64,000 bases of DNA, taken from assembly GCA_964612145.1 (NCBI GenBank), contig CAZTBP010000005.1:133418-197417 (forward strand), in the 5' to 3' direction. The notes under the pieces are model-generated. The model saw only the letters and a program-made list of their open reading frames with translations, made no database searches and had not been told where the DNA came from. The position numbers and the translations under genes were made by a program. Each line of letters opens with the position of its first letter. The stretch's first letter is position 1. This document shows, piece after piece, positions 15,570-25,695 of the stretch. This DNA is from JAGNLV01 sp964612145 (GTDB lineage Bacteria; Zixibacteria; MSB-5A5; GN15; FEB-12).

Positions 15570-16566
15570 CGCTCCCATGGTTACCGCTCCACCGGTTGCG
15601 GAAATTCGCGACATCCTCGAAAACAGCAAGCGCGTCCTGGTCGCCTCGCACGTCGATCCCGACGGCGACGCGATTGGAACCCAGCTGGCCTTTGCTTTTT
15701 ATCTGCGCAAACTGGGCAAAGAGGTGTTTCTCGTGCGCGAGGCGGATGTACCAACCAAGTATCGTTTTCTCGGCGGTACGGAGGATATCACACCGGTCGA
15801 CGAATATCCCGAAGATTTCCGTGTCGATACCGCCGTTATTCTGGAGTGCCCGTCTAAGGCTCGAATCGGCAAGGTGGCAAAATTCCTGCACGACGACGTG
15901 AAGATAGTCAATATCGATCACCACTACGAATCGGGTGAGTTCGGCACGGTCAACTGGATTGACCCCACGCGCTCATCGGTGGGGGAAATGACCTACGACC
16001 TTTTCGAGGCGCTCGACTACAATATTCCACCGGAGGTCGCCGAGCAGCTCTACACCGCTATCATGACCGACACCGGACGGTTCCGGTACCAGTCAACCTC
16101 GCCGCGCACGATGGAGGTCGTCGGGCATCTAATCGGCGCCGGGGCTGATCCCAAGAAAATTACCGAGTTTGTTTATTTTCGACTTTCGGCCTCGACCATG
16201 AAATTGACCGGACAGGTTCTCAGCACGATCGATTTTCACGATGACGACTCCGTGTGCCTGCTGACTATCACAAAGAAAATGCTCCAGGAGGCCGGGGCCG
16301 ATATGTCGGAATCCGACGGTTTGGTTGATTTCACGCTGTTTGCTGACACGGTCGATATCGGGGCGCTGCTGAAAGAAGTCAGCGAGAACGAAACTCGCGT
16401 CTCGCTTCGATCCCGCGATCACATCAACGTGTCCGAGATTGCCGCCCGCTATGGCGGTGGCGGACACTTTAACGCCTCCGGCTGTTCGCTTGACATGAAC
16501 CTCGATCAGGCCCGGCAGGAATTGATAAAGGTCCTGACAGATGCCCGGCGAGGCAAAAAAAGTTAA
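15529..16566 (+). CDS. nrnA: DHH/DHHA1 phosphoesterase, NrnA-like oligoribonuclease/pAp phosphatase
   Basis: The protein has up to 345 residues. DHH motifs are SHVDPDGDAIGTQLA (motif I), an ECPSK segment where D is usual, NIDHHYESG (motif III), and GGGGHFNASGC in the DHHA1 domain. NrnA-type enzymes degrade short RNA oligomers and dephosphorylate 3',5'-pAp. The position between rbfA and truB is conserved. ATG 15529 is the first start; ATG 15577 (MVTAPPVAEIRD) matches family N-termini better. GTG 15541 is a third option, and no clear ribosome-binding site decides. The DHH metal-binding residues should be checked because motif II reads ILECPSKARIG. Confidence 0.9.
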   Translation: MKSKVRQKTQNKNNAPMVTAPPVAEIRDILENSKRVLVASHVDPDGDAIGTQLAFAFYLRKLGKEVFLVREADVPTKYRFLGGTEDITPVDEYPEDFRVDTAVILECPSKARIGKVAKFLHDDVKIVNIDHHYESGEFGTVNWIDPTRSSVGEMTYDLFEALDYNIPPEVAEQLYTAIMTDTGRFRYQSTSPRTMEVVGHLIGAGADPKKITEFVYFRLSASTMKLTGQVLSTIDFHDDDSVCLLTITKKMLQEAGADMSESDGLVDFTLFADTVDIGALLKEVSENETRVSLRSRDHINVSEIAARYGGGGHFNASGCSLDMNLDQARQELIKVLTDARRGKKS

Positions 16567-17500
16567 CCGGTATGACGGTGTGTTGCTGGTGAAGAAACCT
16601 CTGGGAAAATCGAGCCATGATGTAGTGCAGGTAGTCCGACGCACTGTTCATCAGCGTCAGGTCGGCCACGCCGGGACCCTTGATCCGCTGGCCGAGGGCC
16701 TGCTGGTTACGTGTCTGGGCCGCGCTACCAAGGTTGTTCGTTTCCTGTCTCATCAGGATAAGACCTATGAGGCCGAGATATTTCTCGGGCTGTCCTCAAG
16801 GACTATGGACCGCGAAGGTGTGGATCGGCATTCTGTTCCGGTCGCCCCGCCGGATATAGACGACGAAGAGATGCAGGGCGTACTGAACAAATTTTCCGGC
16901 CGAATCACGCAGACCGTGCCGGCCTATTCCGCCATTCGCGTGGACGGGGAACCGCTGTATAAAAAGGCACGACGCGGAGAGGAGGTTGCTCCGCCGAGTC
17001 GTGAAGTTGAGATCTCCAACATCCGGCTGCTCGACTACCGGAAGCCTTTCCTGAATATCCGGGTGTCGTGTTCCTCGGGCACATATATCCGGACACTGGC
17101 CGATGATATTGGCCGTGAACTGGGTTGTGGGGCCTATTTGTCACAGCTAATCCGTACTCGCGTCGGCAAAATGGAGTTGAACCGCGCCCTGACTCTGGAT
17201 CAAGTGGAGGAGCTGCATGACGGGGGAAAGTTAGGCGATCACCTGCTCGGTTATGAGTCCGTGTTAGATTTTAGTGCGATAGTAGTGACTGATGATTTTC
17301 GCCCGTTCGTAATTCAGGGGCGGCCGGTCCGAGGAGAATCGGTCGAACGCTGTGACGGGACATTCTCCCGCGGCGACAACGTGCTGCTTAAAAGCCGGGA
17401 TGGCGAAATTCTCGCTGTCGGCACGGCCGGGGTCGATCAGGCTCGAATATATGACGCGGAAAACGAGAACGTATTTAGCTACATTCGGGTACTGAATTGA
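16541..17500 (+). CDS. truB: tRNA pseudouridine(55) synthase TruB
   Basis: The 319 residues start with DGVLLVKKPLGKSSHDVVQ and carry the catalytic motif GHAGTLDPLAEGLL, with nucleophile D48. SGTYIRTLADDIG (about 187-199) is the third conserved motif. A C-terminal PUA-like region ends the protein. TruB makes the universal pseudouridine 55 in the tRNA T-loop. It overlaps nrnA by 26 bases and ribF by four, so it is tightly coupled in the operon. Confidence 0.95.
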   Translation: MPGEAKKVNRYDGVLLVKKPLGKSSHDVVQVVRRTVHQRQVGHAGTLDPLAEGLLVTCLGRATKVVRFLSHQDKTYEAEIFLGLSSRTMDREGVDRHSVPVAPPDIDDEEMQGVLNKFSGRITQTVPAYSAIRVDGEPLYKKARRGEEVAPPSREVEISNIRLLDYRKPFLNIRVSCSSGTYIRTLADDIGRELGCGAYLSQLIRTRVGKMELNRALTLDQVEELHDGGKLGDHLLGYESVLDFSAIVVTDDFRPFVIQGRPVRGESVERCDGTFSRGDNVLLKSRDGEILAVGTAGVDQARIYDAENENVFSYIRVLN

Positions 17501-18483
17501 CAACGACTTTCATCAGAGGTATCGACAACTACTCCCGATCGAGCGACGAGCGGCCGGTAATTGCCACGCTCGGCACTTTCGACGGTATCCACCGCGGCCA
17601 CCGCGAGATTTTCACGCGGGTCCGCGAGCAAAGCGAACAGCAGGACGCCCGCGCCGTGTTGATCACGTTTCACCCACACCCGCGAGTCGTGGTCACTCCC
17701 AACAGCGTCCCGTTGCTGTTGACGACGATCGAAGAGAAAGAGAAATTTGTCCCGGACTTTTTCAACGGCAAGGTGCTGGTGTTGGAATTCAATCGGGAGT
17801 TGATGAATATGACCGCCGAGCAGTTTGTCAGCGATATCCTCGTTGACAAAGTCGGTGTAAAGAAACTTATTGTCGGCTACGATCATGCGCTCGGCAAAGA
17901 CCGTGAAGGCGATATTCCGGCGTTGCGCCGCATGGGTGAATCGATGGGATTCGAGGTCGAAGTGGTTTCACCGGTGATGGTCGACGGACAGCCGGTGTCT
18001 TCGTCCAGGATCCGCAAAGCCCTGTCGGAAAACCGCTTTAATCAGGCAGTGAAGCTACTGGGGCATGAGTACGCCATTTACGGTACGGTTGAGCGCGGAA
18101 TCGGTCTGGGTAAAAAGCTCGGCTACCCGACCGCTAATGTCGCCTATAATGAGCGGAAACTCCTTCCCTACGAGGGTGTTTATGCCTGTTGGGCGCAGGT
18201 TGACGGGGTTGAGAAGGACGGCATGATGTTTATTGGCCGCAATCACTTCAATCCCGAGGCGAGGGTGACGGTCGAGGCAAATTTGTTTGATTTTGACCGT
18301 GACATTTACGGAAAAGAGATTATTGTATATCCGGTGCGTCATGTCCGCGAAAATCGAAAATACGAGAAGACCGACGAGCTGGTAAAGCAGATTGAAAAAG
18401 ACAAAGACGTAGTGATAAACATACTTGAAGAGGAGAAACGAAATGCCGCTCAGCAAGGAGCAGAAAGCCAAAATTATTACTGA
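17497..18483 (+). CDS. ribF: Bifunctional riboflavin kinase/FAD synthetase
   Basis: The 328 residues hold the N-terminal FMN adenylyltransferase domain, with LGTFDGIHRGHRE (HxGH-like nucleotide-binding motif, about 25-37), FHPHPR and SSSRIRKAL. The C-terminal riboflavin kinase domain (about 185-310) has LGYPTANV and MFIGRNHFNPE, where GxxPT is the usual metal site. It makes FMN and then FAD from riboflavin. The TTG start overlaps the truB stop (TTGA). The 3' end overlaps rpsO by 41 bases. The C-terminus past residue ~310 is variable. Confidence 0.94.
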   Translation: MTTTFIRGIDNYSRSSDERPVIATLGTFDGIHRGHREIFTRVREQSEQQDARAVLITFHPHPRVVVTPNSVPLLLTTIEEKEKFVPDFFNGKVLVLEFNRELMNMTAEQFVSDILVDKVGVKKLIVGYDHALGKDREGDIPALRRMGESMGFEVEVVSPVMVDGQPVSSSRIRKALSENRFNQAVKLLGHEYAIYGTVERGIGLGKKLGYPTANVAYNERKLLPYEGVYACWAQVDGVEKDGMMFIGRNHFNPEARVTVEANLFDFDRDIYGKEIIVYPVRHVRENRKYEKTDELVKQIEKDKDVVINILEEEKRNAAQQGAESQNYY

Positions 18484-18712
18484 CACCCGTCTGCACGAAA
18501 AGGACACCGGCTCGCCGGAAGTCCAGGTTTCGCTGTTGACGGCGCGTATTAACCACCTGACCGAGCATTTGAAAGTTCACAAGAAGGACTTTCACACCCG
18601 CCTCGGTCTTTTGAAGCTGGTCGGGCAGCGACGCCGCTTGCTCGATTACCTTATGGACAGCGATATCGAGAGCTATCGACAGTTGATCAGCGAGCTCGGA
18701 TTGCGCCGCTAA
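18443..18712 (+). CDS. rpsO: 30S ribosomal protein S15
   Basis: From ATG 18443 the protein has 89 residues, the standard S15 length. It shows DTGSPEVQVSLLTARINHL, HKKDFHTRLGLL and RRRLLDYL, which are S15 signatures. S15 binds the central domain of 16S rRNA. AAGAGGAG seven bases upstream fixes the start, although the frame is open from 18425. It lies inside the 3' end of ribF and 25 bp before pnp, the conserved rpsO-pnp order. Confidence 0.96.
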   Translation: MPLSKEQKAKIITDTRLHEKDTGSPEVQVSLLTARINHLTEHLKVHKKDFHTRLGLLKLVGQRRRLLDYLMDSDIESYRQLISELGLRR

Positions 18713-18737
18713 GTAGAAGTGAGTTAGGAAATATTTT

Positions 18738-20912
18738 ATGTCAGAACGACACGTAGTTGAATTTGAAATAGGCGGACGCACGATGACCATCGGCAGCGGC
18801 CACCTGGCCAAACAGGCCAATGGAGCAGTCACTGTCCAGTACGGTGACTCGATGGTTATCTCCACCGTATGTGCTCAAAAAGAACCCAAAATGGGCTTTG
18901 ACTTTTTCCCGCTGACCGTGGAATACCGTGAGCGGTCGTACGCCGCCGGTAAGATTCCGGGCGGATTTTTCAAGCGGGAAGGTCGCCCGTCCGAAAAAGA
19001 AATTCTCGCTTGCCGCATTATCGACCGGCCGATCCGGCCGCTCTTCCCGAAGGACTTCCGCGGTGAGACCCAGTGTATCAATTTCGTGGTCTCCCACGAC
19101 CAGAAGAACGACACTGATCTGATGGCTATAGTTGGAACGGGGGCAGCCCTGGCCATCTCCGATGTCCCGATCGAGAAGACTATTGCCGGCGTCAGAGTCG
19201 GACGAATCGACGGTGAATTCGTTATCAACCCGACTATCGAACAGCTGGAAGACAGCGATATCTACGTCACCATGGCCGGCTCAGCCGATGCTATCATGAT
19301 GGTCGAGGGCGGCGGTCGTGAGATCCCCGAAGATGAAATGGTTGATGCGCTGCTGTTTGGCCATGACCACATCAAGATTATCGTGGAGAACATCGAGAAG
19401 CTCAGAGGGATGTGCGGCAAAGAGAAGTTCGATTACGTCCCGGTCGAGGTTGAAGAAACACTCGAGACTAAAGTCAAAGAAATGGTCGGCAACAAACTCG
19501 ATGAGTTCAACCGTATCGCCGATAAAGAAGAGCGCCATGACGCCAAGAAGAAACTGAAGGACGAAATTGTCGAAGCTCTCGTCGAGGAATTCGAGGATAG
19601 CGAAAGAGACATCGGCAATATCATTCACGATCTCGATGCCGAAGCGATGCGCGCGATTATTGTCAAAGAGAAGAAGCGTATCGACGGTCGCGGTCCGGAC
19701 GACGTGCGGGAGATCACGTGTGAAGTTGGCTACCTGCCGCGTGCCCATGGCTCGGCCGTCTTTACCCGCGGGCAGACCCAGGCTTTGGTGGCCATCACCC
19801 TCGGTACGAAGGTCGACGAACAGCGCCTGGATGAACTCGAAGGTGAGTCGACCAAGAGCTACATGCTGCACTACAATTTCCCGCCGTTCTCAACCGGCGA
19901 AACCAAGCCGATCCGCGGCACCAATCGTCGCGAAGTCGGTCACGGTGCGCTGGCCGAACGCGCCCTGTTCCCGGTGATCCCGTCCGAAGAAGGCTTCCCG
20001 TACACGTTGCGCATCGTCTCGGATATCATGGAATCGAATGGTTCCTCTTCGATGGCGTCAGTCTGCGGCGGCTCCCTGGCCATGATGGACGCCGGCGTGC
20101 CGATCAAGGAGGCTGTGGCCGGTATCGCGATGGGACTGATCAAGGAGGGTGACGATGTCACAATCCTCACCGACATTCTCGGTGACGAGGACCATTTCGG
20201 TGATATGGACTTCAAGGTAACCGGTACAAGTGCCGGAATCACCGCGATCCAGATGGATATCAAAATCACGGGGCTGAGTGTTGAGATCATGCGCGAGGCG
20301 CTCCAGAAGGCGCGTAATGCGCGGCTGTACATTCTGGAGAAGATGACCGCCACGATTCCCAAGCACCGTGATTCTCTCTCGGCGTTTGCGCCGCGGATTA
20401 TCACTATCAAGATCGATCCGTCGCGTATCGGTGACGTCATCGGCCCCGGTGGCAAGATCATCCGTGCGATTGTTGAAGAGACCGGCGCCAAGGTTGATAT
20501 CGAGGACGACGGCACCGTGCTGATTGCCTCGGTCAATGCCGAGGCCGGTCTCGCGGCCAAAGCGCGGATTGAGGCCATCACCCAGGAGGCCGAAGTGGGC
20601 AAGACCTACAAAGGCATCGTACGCCGTGTGACCAACTTCGGCGCTTTTGTCGAGATTTTCCCGGGCACAGAAGGCCTGCTGCATATATCAGAAATCGACA
20701 CTCGCCGCATCGACAGGGTCGAGGACGTCCTCAAACTGGGCGATTCGACCGAGGTAAAGGTCTTGAGTGTTGACGGCGACGGCAAGATCCGTCTTTCGCG
20801 GCGTGCTCTCATGGAGGGCGGCGACCGCCCGCGTGAAGGCGGCGGTGGAGGGGGCAATCGTGGTGGCGGAGATCGCGGCGGTGGTCAGCGCCACGAGCGC
20901 TCTCGCCGGTAG
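18738..20912 (+). CDS. pnp: Polyribonucleotide nucleotidyltransferase (PNPase)
   Basis: The 724 residues contain two RNase PH domains (about 1-230 and 315-545; FFKREGRPSEKEIL and the TGTSAGITAIQMDIK segment are typical). A helical linker separates them. A KH domain follows (IGPGGKIIRAI, about 570-580), then an S1 domain (YKGIVRRVTNFGAFVEIFPG, about 620-690) and a Gly/Arg-rich tail of about 30 residues. PNPase degrades RNA 3' to 5' by phosphorolysis and usually works with RNase E or helicases. The Gly/Arg tail is an addition to the core and may help RNA binding. Confidence 0.96.
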   Translation: MSERHVVEFEIGGRTMTIGSGHLAKQANGAVTVQYGDSMVISTVCAQKEPKMGFDFFPLTVEYRERSYAAGKIPGGFFKREGRPSEKEILACRIIDRPIRPLFPKDFRGETQCINFVVSHDQKNDTDLMAIVGTGAALAISDVPIEKTIAGVRVGRIDGEFVINPTIEQLEDSDIYVTMAGSADAIMMVEGGGREIPEDEMVDALLFGHDHIKIIVENIEKLRGMCGKEKFDYVPVEVEETLETKVKEMVGNKLDEFNRIADKEERHDAKKKLKDEIVEALVEEFEDSERDIGNIIHDLDAEAMRAIIVKEKKRIDGRGPDDVREITCEVGYLPRAHGSAVFTRGQTQALVAITLGTKVDEQRLDELEGESTKSYMLHYNFPPFSTGETKPIRGTNRREVGHGALAERALFPVIPSEEGFPYTLRIVSDIMESNGSSSMASVCGGSLAMMDAGVPIKEAVAGIAMGLIKEGDDVTILTDILGDEDHFGDMDFKVTGTSAGITAIQMDIKITGLSVEIMREALQKARNARLYILEKMTATIPKHRDSLSAFAPRIITIKIDPSRIGDVIGPGGKIIRAIVEETGAKVDIEDDGTVLIASVNAEAGLAAKARIEAITQEAEVGKTYKGIVRRVTNFGAFVEIFPGTEGLLHISEIDTRRIDRVEDVLKLGDSTEVKVLSVDGDGKIRLSRRALMEGGDRPREGGGGGGNRGGGDRGGGQRHERSRR

Positions 20913-20915
20913 TTT

Positions 20916-22211
20916 ATGGCTGTGACGACCAAAAGACGGAGCGCCACACAGAACTACCGCAAAACGACTCTTCGAAACGGACTGAGGGTAATCTCCGAGA
21001 AGATTCCCTCGGTCCGTTCTGTTTCGTTAGGGGTCTGGGTGAATGTCGGCTCGCGCCATGAATCGCCGGAGGAAAACGGCATGTCTCATTTTATCGAGCA
21101 CATGCTGTTCAAGGGTACGCAAAAGCGCACGGCCAAACAGATAGCCGAAACCCTCGAGTCCATCGGCGGGCATATTAACGCCTTTACGTCGCGGGAGCAG
21201 ACCTGTTACCACGTGCGGGTGCTCGATGAATACCTCGACCGGGCGGTGGATGTCCTGGCCGACATCACCTGCAATTCTACGTTTACCTCGGTCAATATCA
21301 AGCGAGAGAAGCAGGTCATTCTTGAAGAAATCAAGGAAGCCTTTGAAAACCCGGCCGACCGGATCCACGACGAATTCGCCGAGGCTTTCTGGGGAGGGCA
21401 TCCCCTGGGACAACCTATTCTCGGTCCAGCCGAGAACGTGTTCGGATTCACCCGGGCCCGCCTGATGAAGTACCTGCACCGTCACTATCAAACCGGATCT
21501 ATCGTTGTCGCCGCTGCCGGCAATGTCTCTCACGAGCGCCTGCTTCGTCTCGTTCGCAACCAGTTTGCCTTTGAATCTGGCGATGGCGACGGTTTTGTGC
21601 CTGCGGATCGTCCGAAACCACGTCAGTTTCACTTTGTGGGTCCCGGTTCCGGTAATTCTCAGACCCATCTCTGCATTGGTTTTCCCGGCATCGGTTACAA
21701 TTCGCGCTTGAAAATGCCGGTCCTTGTGCTGAACGCCTATCTTGGCGGAGGGATGTCTTCGGTTGTATTTCATAAGATTCGTGAGGTGAAAGGGCTGGCG
21801 TACTCGGTGTATACATACGCCGATTTCTATCGCGACTCAGGAATCTTCGGCGCCTATGCCGGTACCGATAAAAAGCACGTTCACCAGGCATTGGATATTA
21901 TCCTGACCGAGATGAACCGCCTCAAACGCCGCCGTCTGCCATCGCACAAGCTGGATACGATCAAGGCCCAGCTCAAAGGGCAAATCATGCTCGGAATGGA
22001 GTCGACCACGGCGCGGATGAATCGTCTGGGCCGCCAGGAGCTGTATTCCGGACGATTCCAGTCATTCAGCGACACGCTGGATAACATTGAAAAAGTTTCT
22101 TCCTCAGATCTTCTTGAGTTCGCCAACCAGTCATTCGATGATTCACAGTTGACCGTCTCGGTGTTAGGTCCCGCAAGTCGCCGAGAGATACGAAACACAG
22201 TCGGCAAATAG
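20916..22211 (+). CDS. M16 family zinc peptidase (processing-peptidase type)
   Basis: The 431 residues match bacterial M16 peptidases of the MPP/YmxG type. The inverted zinc motif HFIEH (HxxEH, about 57-61) is followed by the distal Glu in the LEEIKEAFENP segment (about 135). The R-Y-like GLAYSVYTY motif (about 290) is in the second half. Substrates are unfolded peptides. The gene follows pnp by three bases, an arrangement also known from Firmicutes (pnp-ymxG). There is no signal peptide, so it is cytoplasmic. Confidence 0.92.
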   Translation: MAVTTKRRSATQNYRKTTLRNGLRVISEKIPSVRSVSLGVWVNVGSRHESPEENGMSHFIEHMLFKGTQKRTAKQIAETLESIGGHINAFTSREQTCYHVRVLDEYLDRAVDVLADITCNSTFTSVNIKREKQVILEEIKEAFENPADRIHDEFAEAFWGGHPLGQPILGPAENVFGFTRARLMKYLHRHYQTGSIVVAAAGNVSHERLLRLVRNQFAFESGDGDGFVPADRPKPRQFHFVGPGSGNSQTHLCIGFPGIGYNSRLKMPVLVLNAYLGGGMSSVVFHKIREVKGLAYSVYTYADFYRDSGIFGAYAGTDKKHVHQALDIILTEMNRLKRRRLPSHKLDTIKAQLKGQIMLGMESTTARMNRLGRQELYSGRFQSFSDTLDNIEKVSSSDLLEFANQSFDDSQLTVSVLGPASRREIRNTVGK

Positions 22212-22221
22212 GGGGAGAGGG

Positions 22222-23007
22222 ATGACTGCCGGCAGGCGTCATACGGGCAGCGCAACCGTTCTTGCCTTGCACAAAGTCAGTCGGCATTTCTCTTTTGGCT
22301 CGACTAATTTCTCGCCCCGAAGATTCCGGCAGCTTTTGCTGTCTCTGGGGGAGTGGGGTTATGACTTCTGCTCACTTTCTAATGTTATCGAAGGCACAGC
22401 CGATGCTAACTCGTGCCTGATTACGTTTGATGACGGCTACCAGCATCTGGCCGATGTTTTAGTCGATCTCATGGTTGAGTTCGGTTTCAAACCGGTCGTG
22501 TTTGTGCCCACGTCGTTTATAGGCAGGGAGAATCGGTGGGATTACAGCCATATCTTTCGCAACGCCCCTCATCTGTCCAAGCAGAGCATCAAGAAACTCG
22601 CTGACTCCGGGGTTGAGTTTGGCAGTCACGGCCACCGCCACGTTGATCTCACATCTCGTTCGCAGGCGGAACTTCACGAAGAACTGATGATATCCAAATC
22701 AGTACTTGAGGACATGACAGGCAAACCGGTGCGGAGTATCAGTTATCCCTTCGGTATGACCAACACGACAGTACTCGAGGCAGCCCGCGACTGCGGCTAT
22801 GCCGCTGGTTTTACGATGCGATTTCCATCCGTGGACGATCACGCCCTGTCAATGGGCCGCTACGCGATTTACGGCTACGATACTCTTTTTTCTATCCGCC
22901 GCAAACTCCAGCCAGGACCGCTCCAGCCGATAGAAAAAGCAAAGGCCACCCTGACCAATCGGCTTTCCGGCGGTACCCGGTTGTTGAACTGGTTTCGGGG
23001 CAAATAG
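22222..23007 (+). CDS. Polysaccharide deacetylase family protein (NodB fold)
   Basis: The 261 residues contain TFDDGYQ (catalytic/metal Asp, about 72-78), SHGHRHVDLT (metal histidines, about 134-143) and SYPFGM (about 174). These are carbohydrate esterase family 4 motifs. Members remove acetyl groups from chitin, peptidoglycan or exopolysaccharide. No signal peptide is visible, so it may act on a cytoplasmic lipid-linked or nucleotide sugar substrate, or the protein may be exported otherwise. It starts 10 bp after the M16 peptidase gene. Confidence 0.86.
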   Translation: MTAGRRHTGSATVLALHKVSRHFSFGSTNFSPRRFRQLLLSLGEWGYDFCSLSNVIEGTADANSCLITFDDGYQHLADVLVDLMVEFGFKPVVFVPTSFIGRENRWDYSHIFRNAPHLSKQSIKKLADSGVEFGSHGHRHVDLTSRSQAELHEELMISKSVLEDMTGKPVRSISYPFGMTNTTVLEAARDCGYAAGFTMRFPSVDDHALSMGRYAIYGYDTLFSIRRKLQPGPLQPIEKAKATLTNRLSGGTRLLNWFRGK

Positions 23008-23045
23008 ATAAGACCGACCGGGAAGAGCTGAATCCGAACAAACTC

Positions 23046-23074
23046 TTGCAAAAGAACGCCCATTTTGCTACTTT
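23046..23074 (+). promoter_or_regulatory. Putative leuS promoter
   Basis: TTGCAA at 23046-23051 and TACTTT at 23069-23074 are separated by 17 bases, with TG just before the -10. They lie 36 bp upstream of the leuS ATG. No T-box-like leader is seen. Confidence 0.45.
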
Positions 23075-23109
23075 CGGTCTTGTTCCGGTAACGAACGAGG
23101 ACTACAGAA

Positions 23110-25608
23110 ATGGCGACAGACAATATACCAGCTCAGAAAATCCCGTTTAAAGACATAGAGGCCAAGTGGCAGGAGCGTTGGGTCCGCGACGGCGTCATAG
23201 AGACTCCCGAGATGCCGGACCCTGACAACAAGTGGTACCAGCTTGAGATGTTTGCCTATCCCTCCGGCGACATACACATGGGCCATTTCCGCAACTATAT
23301 CATCGGTGATGCTGTCGCCAGACAGCGGCTGATGGCCGGCGATGATGTTTTGCATCCGTTCGGCTGGGATGCCTTCGGGCTGCCCGCTGAACGGGCTGCC
23401 ATCCAGCGCAATATCCACCCGCGCGAGTGGACCCAGAGCAATGTCGGCGTTTCACGCCAAACCCTCCAGCGGACCGGCATTTCTTTTGACTGGAGCCGTG
23501 AAATCAATTCATCGGAACCGGAATACTACAAATGGACTCAGTGGATATTCATCAGGCTGCTTGAAAAGGGCCTGGCGTATCGGAAACGGGGCTTTGTCAA
23601 CTGGTGCCCGGAGGACCAGACGGTGCTCGCCAACGAACAGGTGGTCGACGGCAAATGTGAACGCTGCGGTACCGAAGTAGTCAAGAAAGACCAGATCCAG
23701 TGGTATTTCAGGATTACTGATTACGCCGACCGGCTGATCGATGACCTCGACCAGCTACCCGGCTGGCCGGAAAACTTAAAGACCATGCAGCGTGAATGGA
23801 TAGGTCGCTCCTATGGCGCGGAAATCGATTTCACCATCGAGGACACGGGGGAGAAGCTTCCTGTATTTACCACCCGCCCCGATACGATTTATGGCGTCAC
23901 GTTTATGGCCATCTCTCCCGAATCAGAAATCCTTCAGCGGCTGGAGCTTGAGCCCGAATATGCGGAGCAGGTCAAAGAGTATCAGAAAAAGGCCTTGGTG
24001 CGCTCCGATATCGAACGAGCCGCCGCAACCACCGACAAAGACGGCGTGTTCACCGGCAAGTACGCGATCAACCAGTATAACGGTGAGAAGATCCAGTTAT
24101 GGGTGGCTGACTATGTCCTGGCCGGATATGGCACCGGTGTCGTAATGGCAGTTCCGGCGCATGACACCCGCGACTTCGCCTTTGCCAGGAAATACGACAT
24201 TCCGATTAAAGTAGTAATTCACCCCGACCAGGATACTTCACTGGATGTCAAGGAGATGGATGACGCCTTTACCGAATACGGGCCGATGGTCAACTCCGAT
24301 CAGTTCGACGGTCTGGTTGGCAAAGAAGCAATTGAAAAAGTCACTGACTTCGCTAAACAGCATGGCTTTGGACGTCAGAAGGTCAACTATAAGTTGAAGG
24401 ATTGGTCAATCAGCCGCCAGCGTTACTGGGGCTGTCCGATCCCGATAATCCACTGTGAAAAATGCGGCGTAGTGCCGGTTCCGGAATCGGACCTTCCGGT
24501 CCTGCTGCCGACAGTGGAGGATTACAAGCCCAAAGGGCGCTCTCCGTTGGCCGACGTGCCATCATTTATGAACGTTGATTGCCCCAAATGCGGTGGCCAG
24601 GCGCAGCGGGATCCGGATACCATGGATACCTTTGTCTGTTCGTCCTGGTACTATCTGCGGTATCTCGATCCGAACAACACAGAGGTCCCATTCGACAAAG
24701 AGAAAGCCAAACGCTGGCTGCCGATCGACCTGTATATCGGCGGAATCACCCACGCCACGGGCCACCTCATATATTTCAGGTTTTTCCATAAGTTTCTGCA
24801 GGATATTGGATGGGTTTTCTGTCCGGAGCCGGCCGCCAGGATGTTCAATCACGGGATGGTTATGGACGCCGGGGGTGAAGTCATGTCCAAATCCAAGGGT
24901 AACGTGGTCTCGCCTATAGCGGTTATGCAGGATCACGGTGTCGATGTCGCCCGGCTGGCGATGTTTTTCACGGCGCCCTCGGAAAAGGAAGTCCTCTGGT
25001 CGGAAGATTCGGTGACGGGGGTCGAGAAGTTCGCCCTGAACCGGCTCTGGCCGTTGACGGACAAACTCCGCGGGGCCGGGCCGGACTTAAAGCAACGGTT
25101 TAAGTCGAAGCAACTGGATGGACACGAAAAGGACATCTACGTAAAGTTAAACCAGTGCATTAAGCGTGTAACGGACGATTTCGAGCGCCTGCAGTTTAAT
25201 ACCAGTATTGCTGCCCTGATGGAGCTGTTGCGAGAGTTTGACCCGGAGAAGGTTAGCGACGACAACTTAAACGATTACATTATATTGAAGACTATCCAGC
25301 TTGCCGCGCCGCTGGCACCGCATTTGTGCGATGAGATGTGGGAAATTGCCGGCCATCAGCAATCGGTCTTTGAGTCCGAGTGGCCGGAGTATGATCCGGA
25401 CGCTATAGTCGGCGACATGATTGAGATAGCGGTGCAGGTCAATGGCAAACTGCGAGATACGGTCAATGTAGCTCCAGACTCGGATCAGGAGGCGGTTGAG
25501 AAGGTCGCTCTGGCCAGCGAGAAAGTGCAGAAGTACACGGAAGGTAAAGAGATCATCAAGAAAATCTATGTCAGGGGGCGGATTTTGAATATTGTCGTAA
25601 AAGGGTAG
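23110..25608 (+). CDS. leuS: Leucyl-tRNA synthetase
   Basis: The 832 residues form a complete bacterial LeuRS. The HIGH-like HMGH follows YPSGDI (about 57-60). A connective editing domain follows, with the threonine-rich FTTRPDTIYGVTF (about 256-268). The KMSKS-like VMSKSKGN is near 592-598. The anticodon-binding and C-terminal domains contain the IAVQVNGKLRDTVNV segment. Cys pairs (CERCG, CEKCG, CPKCG) indicate zinc-binding inserts. It charges tRNA-Leu and edits mischarged Nva/Ile. AGGA upstream of ATG 23110 supports the start. Confidence 0.97.
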   Translation: MATDNIPAQKIPFKDIEAKWQERWVRDGVIETPEMPDPDNKWYQLEMFAYPSGDIHMGHFRNYIIGDAVARQRLMAGDDVLHPFGWDAFGLPAERAAIQRNIHPREWTQSNVGVSRQTLQRTGISFDWSREINSSEPEYYKWTQWIFIRLLEKGLAYRKRGFVNWCPEDQTVLANEQVVDGKCERCGTEVVKKDQIQWYFRITDYADRLIDDLDQLPGWPENLKTMQREWIGRSYGAEIDFTIEDTGEKLPVFTTRPDTIYGVTFMAISPESEILQRLELEPEYAEQVKEYQKKALVRSDIERAAATTDKDGVFTGKYAINQYNGEKIQLWVADYVLAGYGTGVVMAVPAHDTRDFAFARKYDIPIKVVIHPDQDTSLDVKEMDDAFTEYGPMVNSDQFDGLVGKEAIEKVTDFAKQHGFGRQKVNYKLKDWSISRQRYWGCPIPIIHCEKCGVVPVPESDLPVLLPTVEDYKPKGRSPLADVPSFMNVDCPKCGGQAQRDPDTMDTFVCSSWYYLRYLDPNNTEVPFDKEKAKRWLPIDLYIGGITHATGHLIYFRFFHKFLQDIGWVFCPEPAARMFNHGMVMDAGGEVMSKSKGNVVSPIAVMQDHGVDVARLAMFFTAPSEKEVLWSEDSVTGVEKFALNRLWPLTDKLRGAGPDLKQRFKSKQLDGHEKDIYVKLNQCIKRVTDDFERLQFNTSIAALMELLREFDPEKVSDDNLNDYIILKTIQLAAPLAPHLCDEMWEIAGHQQSVFESEWPEYDPDAIVGDMIEIAVQVNGKLRDTVNVAPDSDQEAVEKVALASEKVQKYTEGKEIIKKIYVRGRILNIVVKG

Positions 25609-25695
25609 AGAACGGGGGTTGGGGTCCAGTGGCCATCCGATTTGAAGTTGGGGTTAACATAATATTTCTTATAGGACACTGAAGAGCCGATCCAC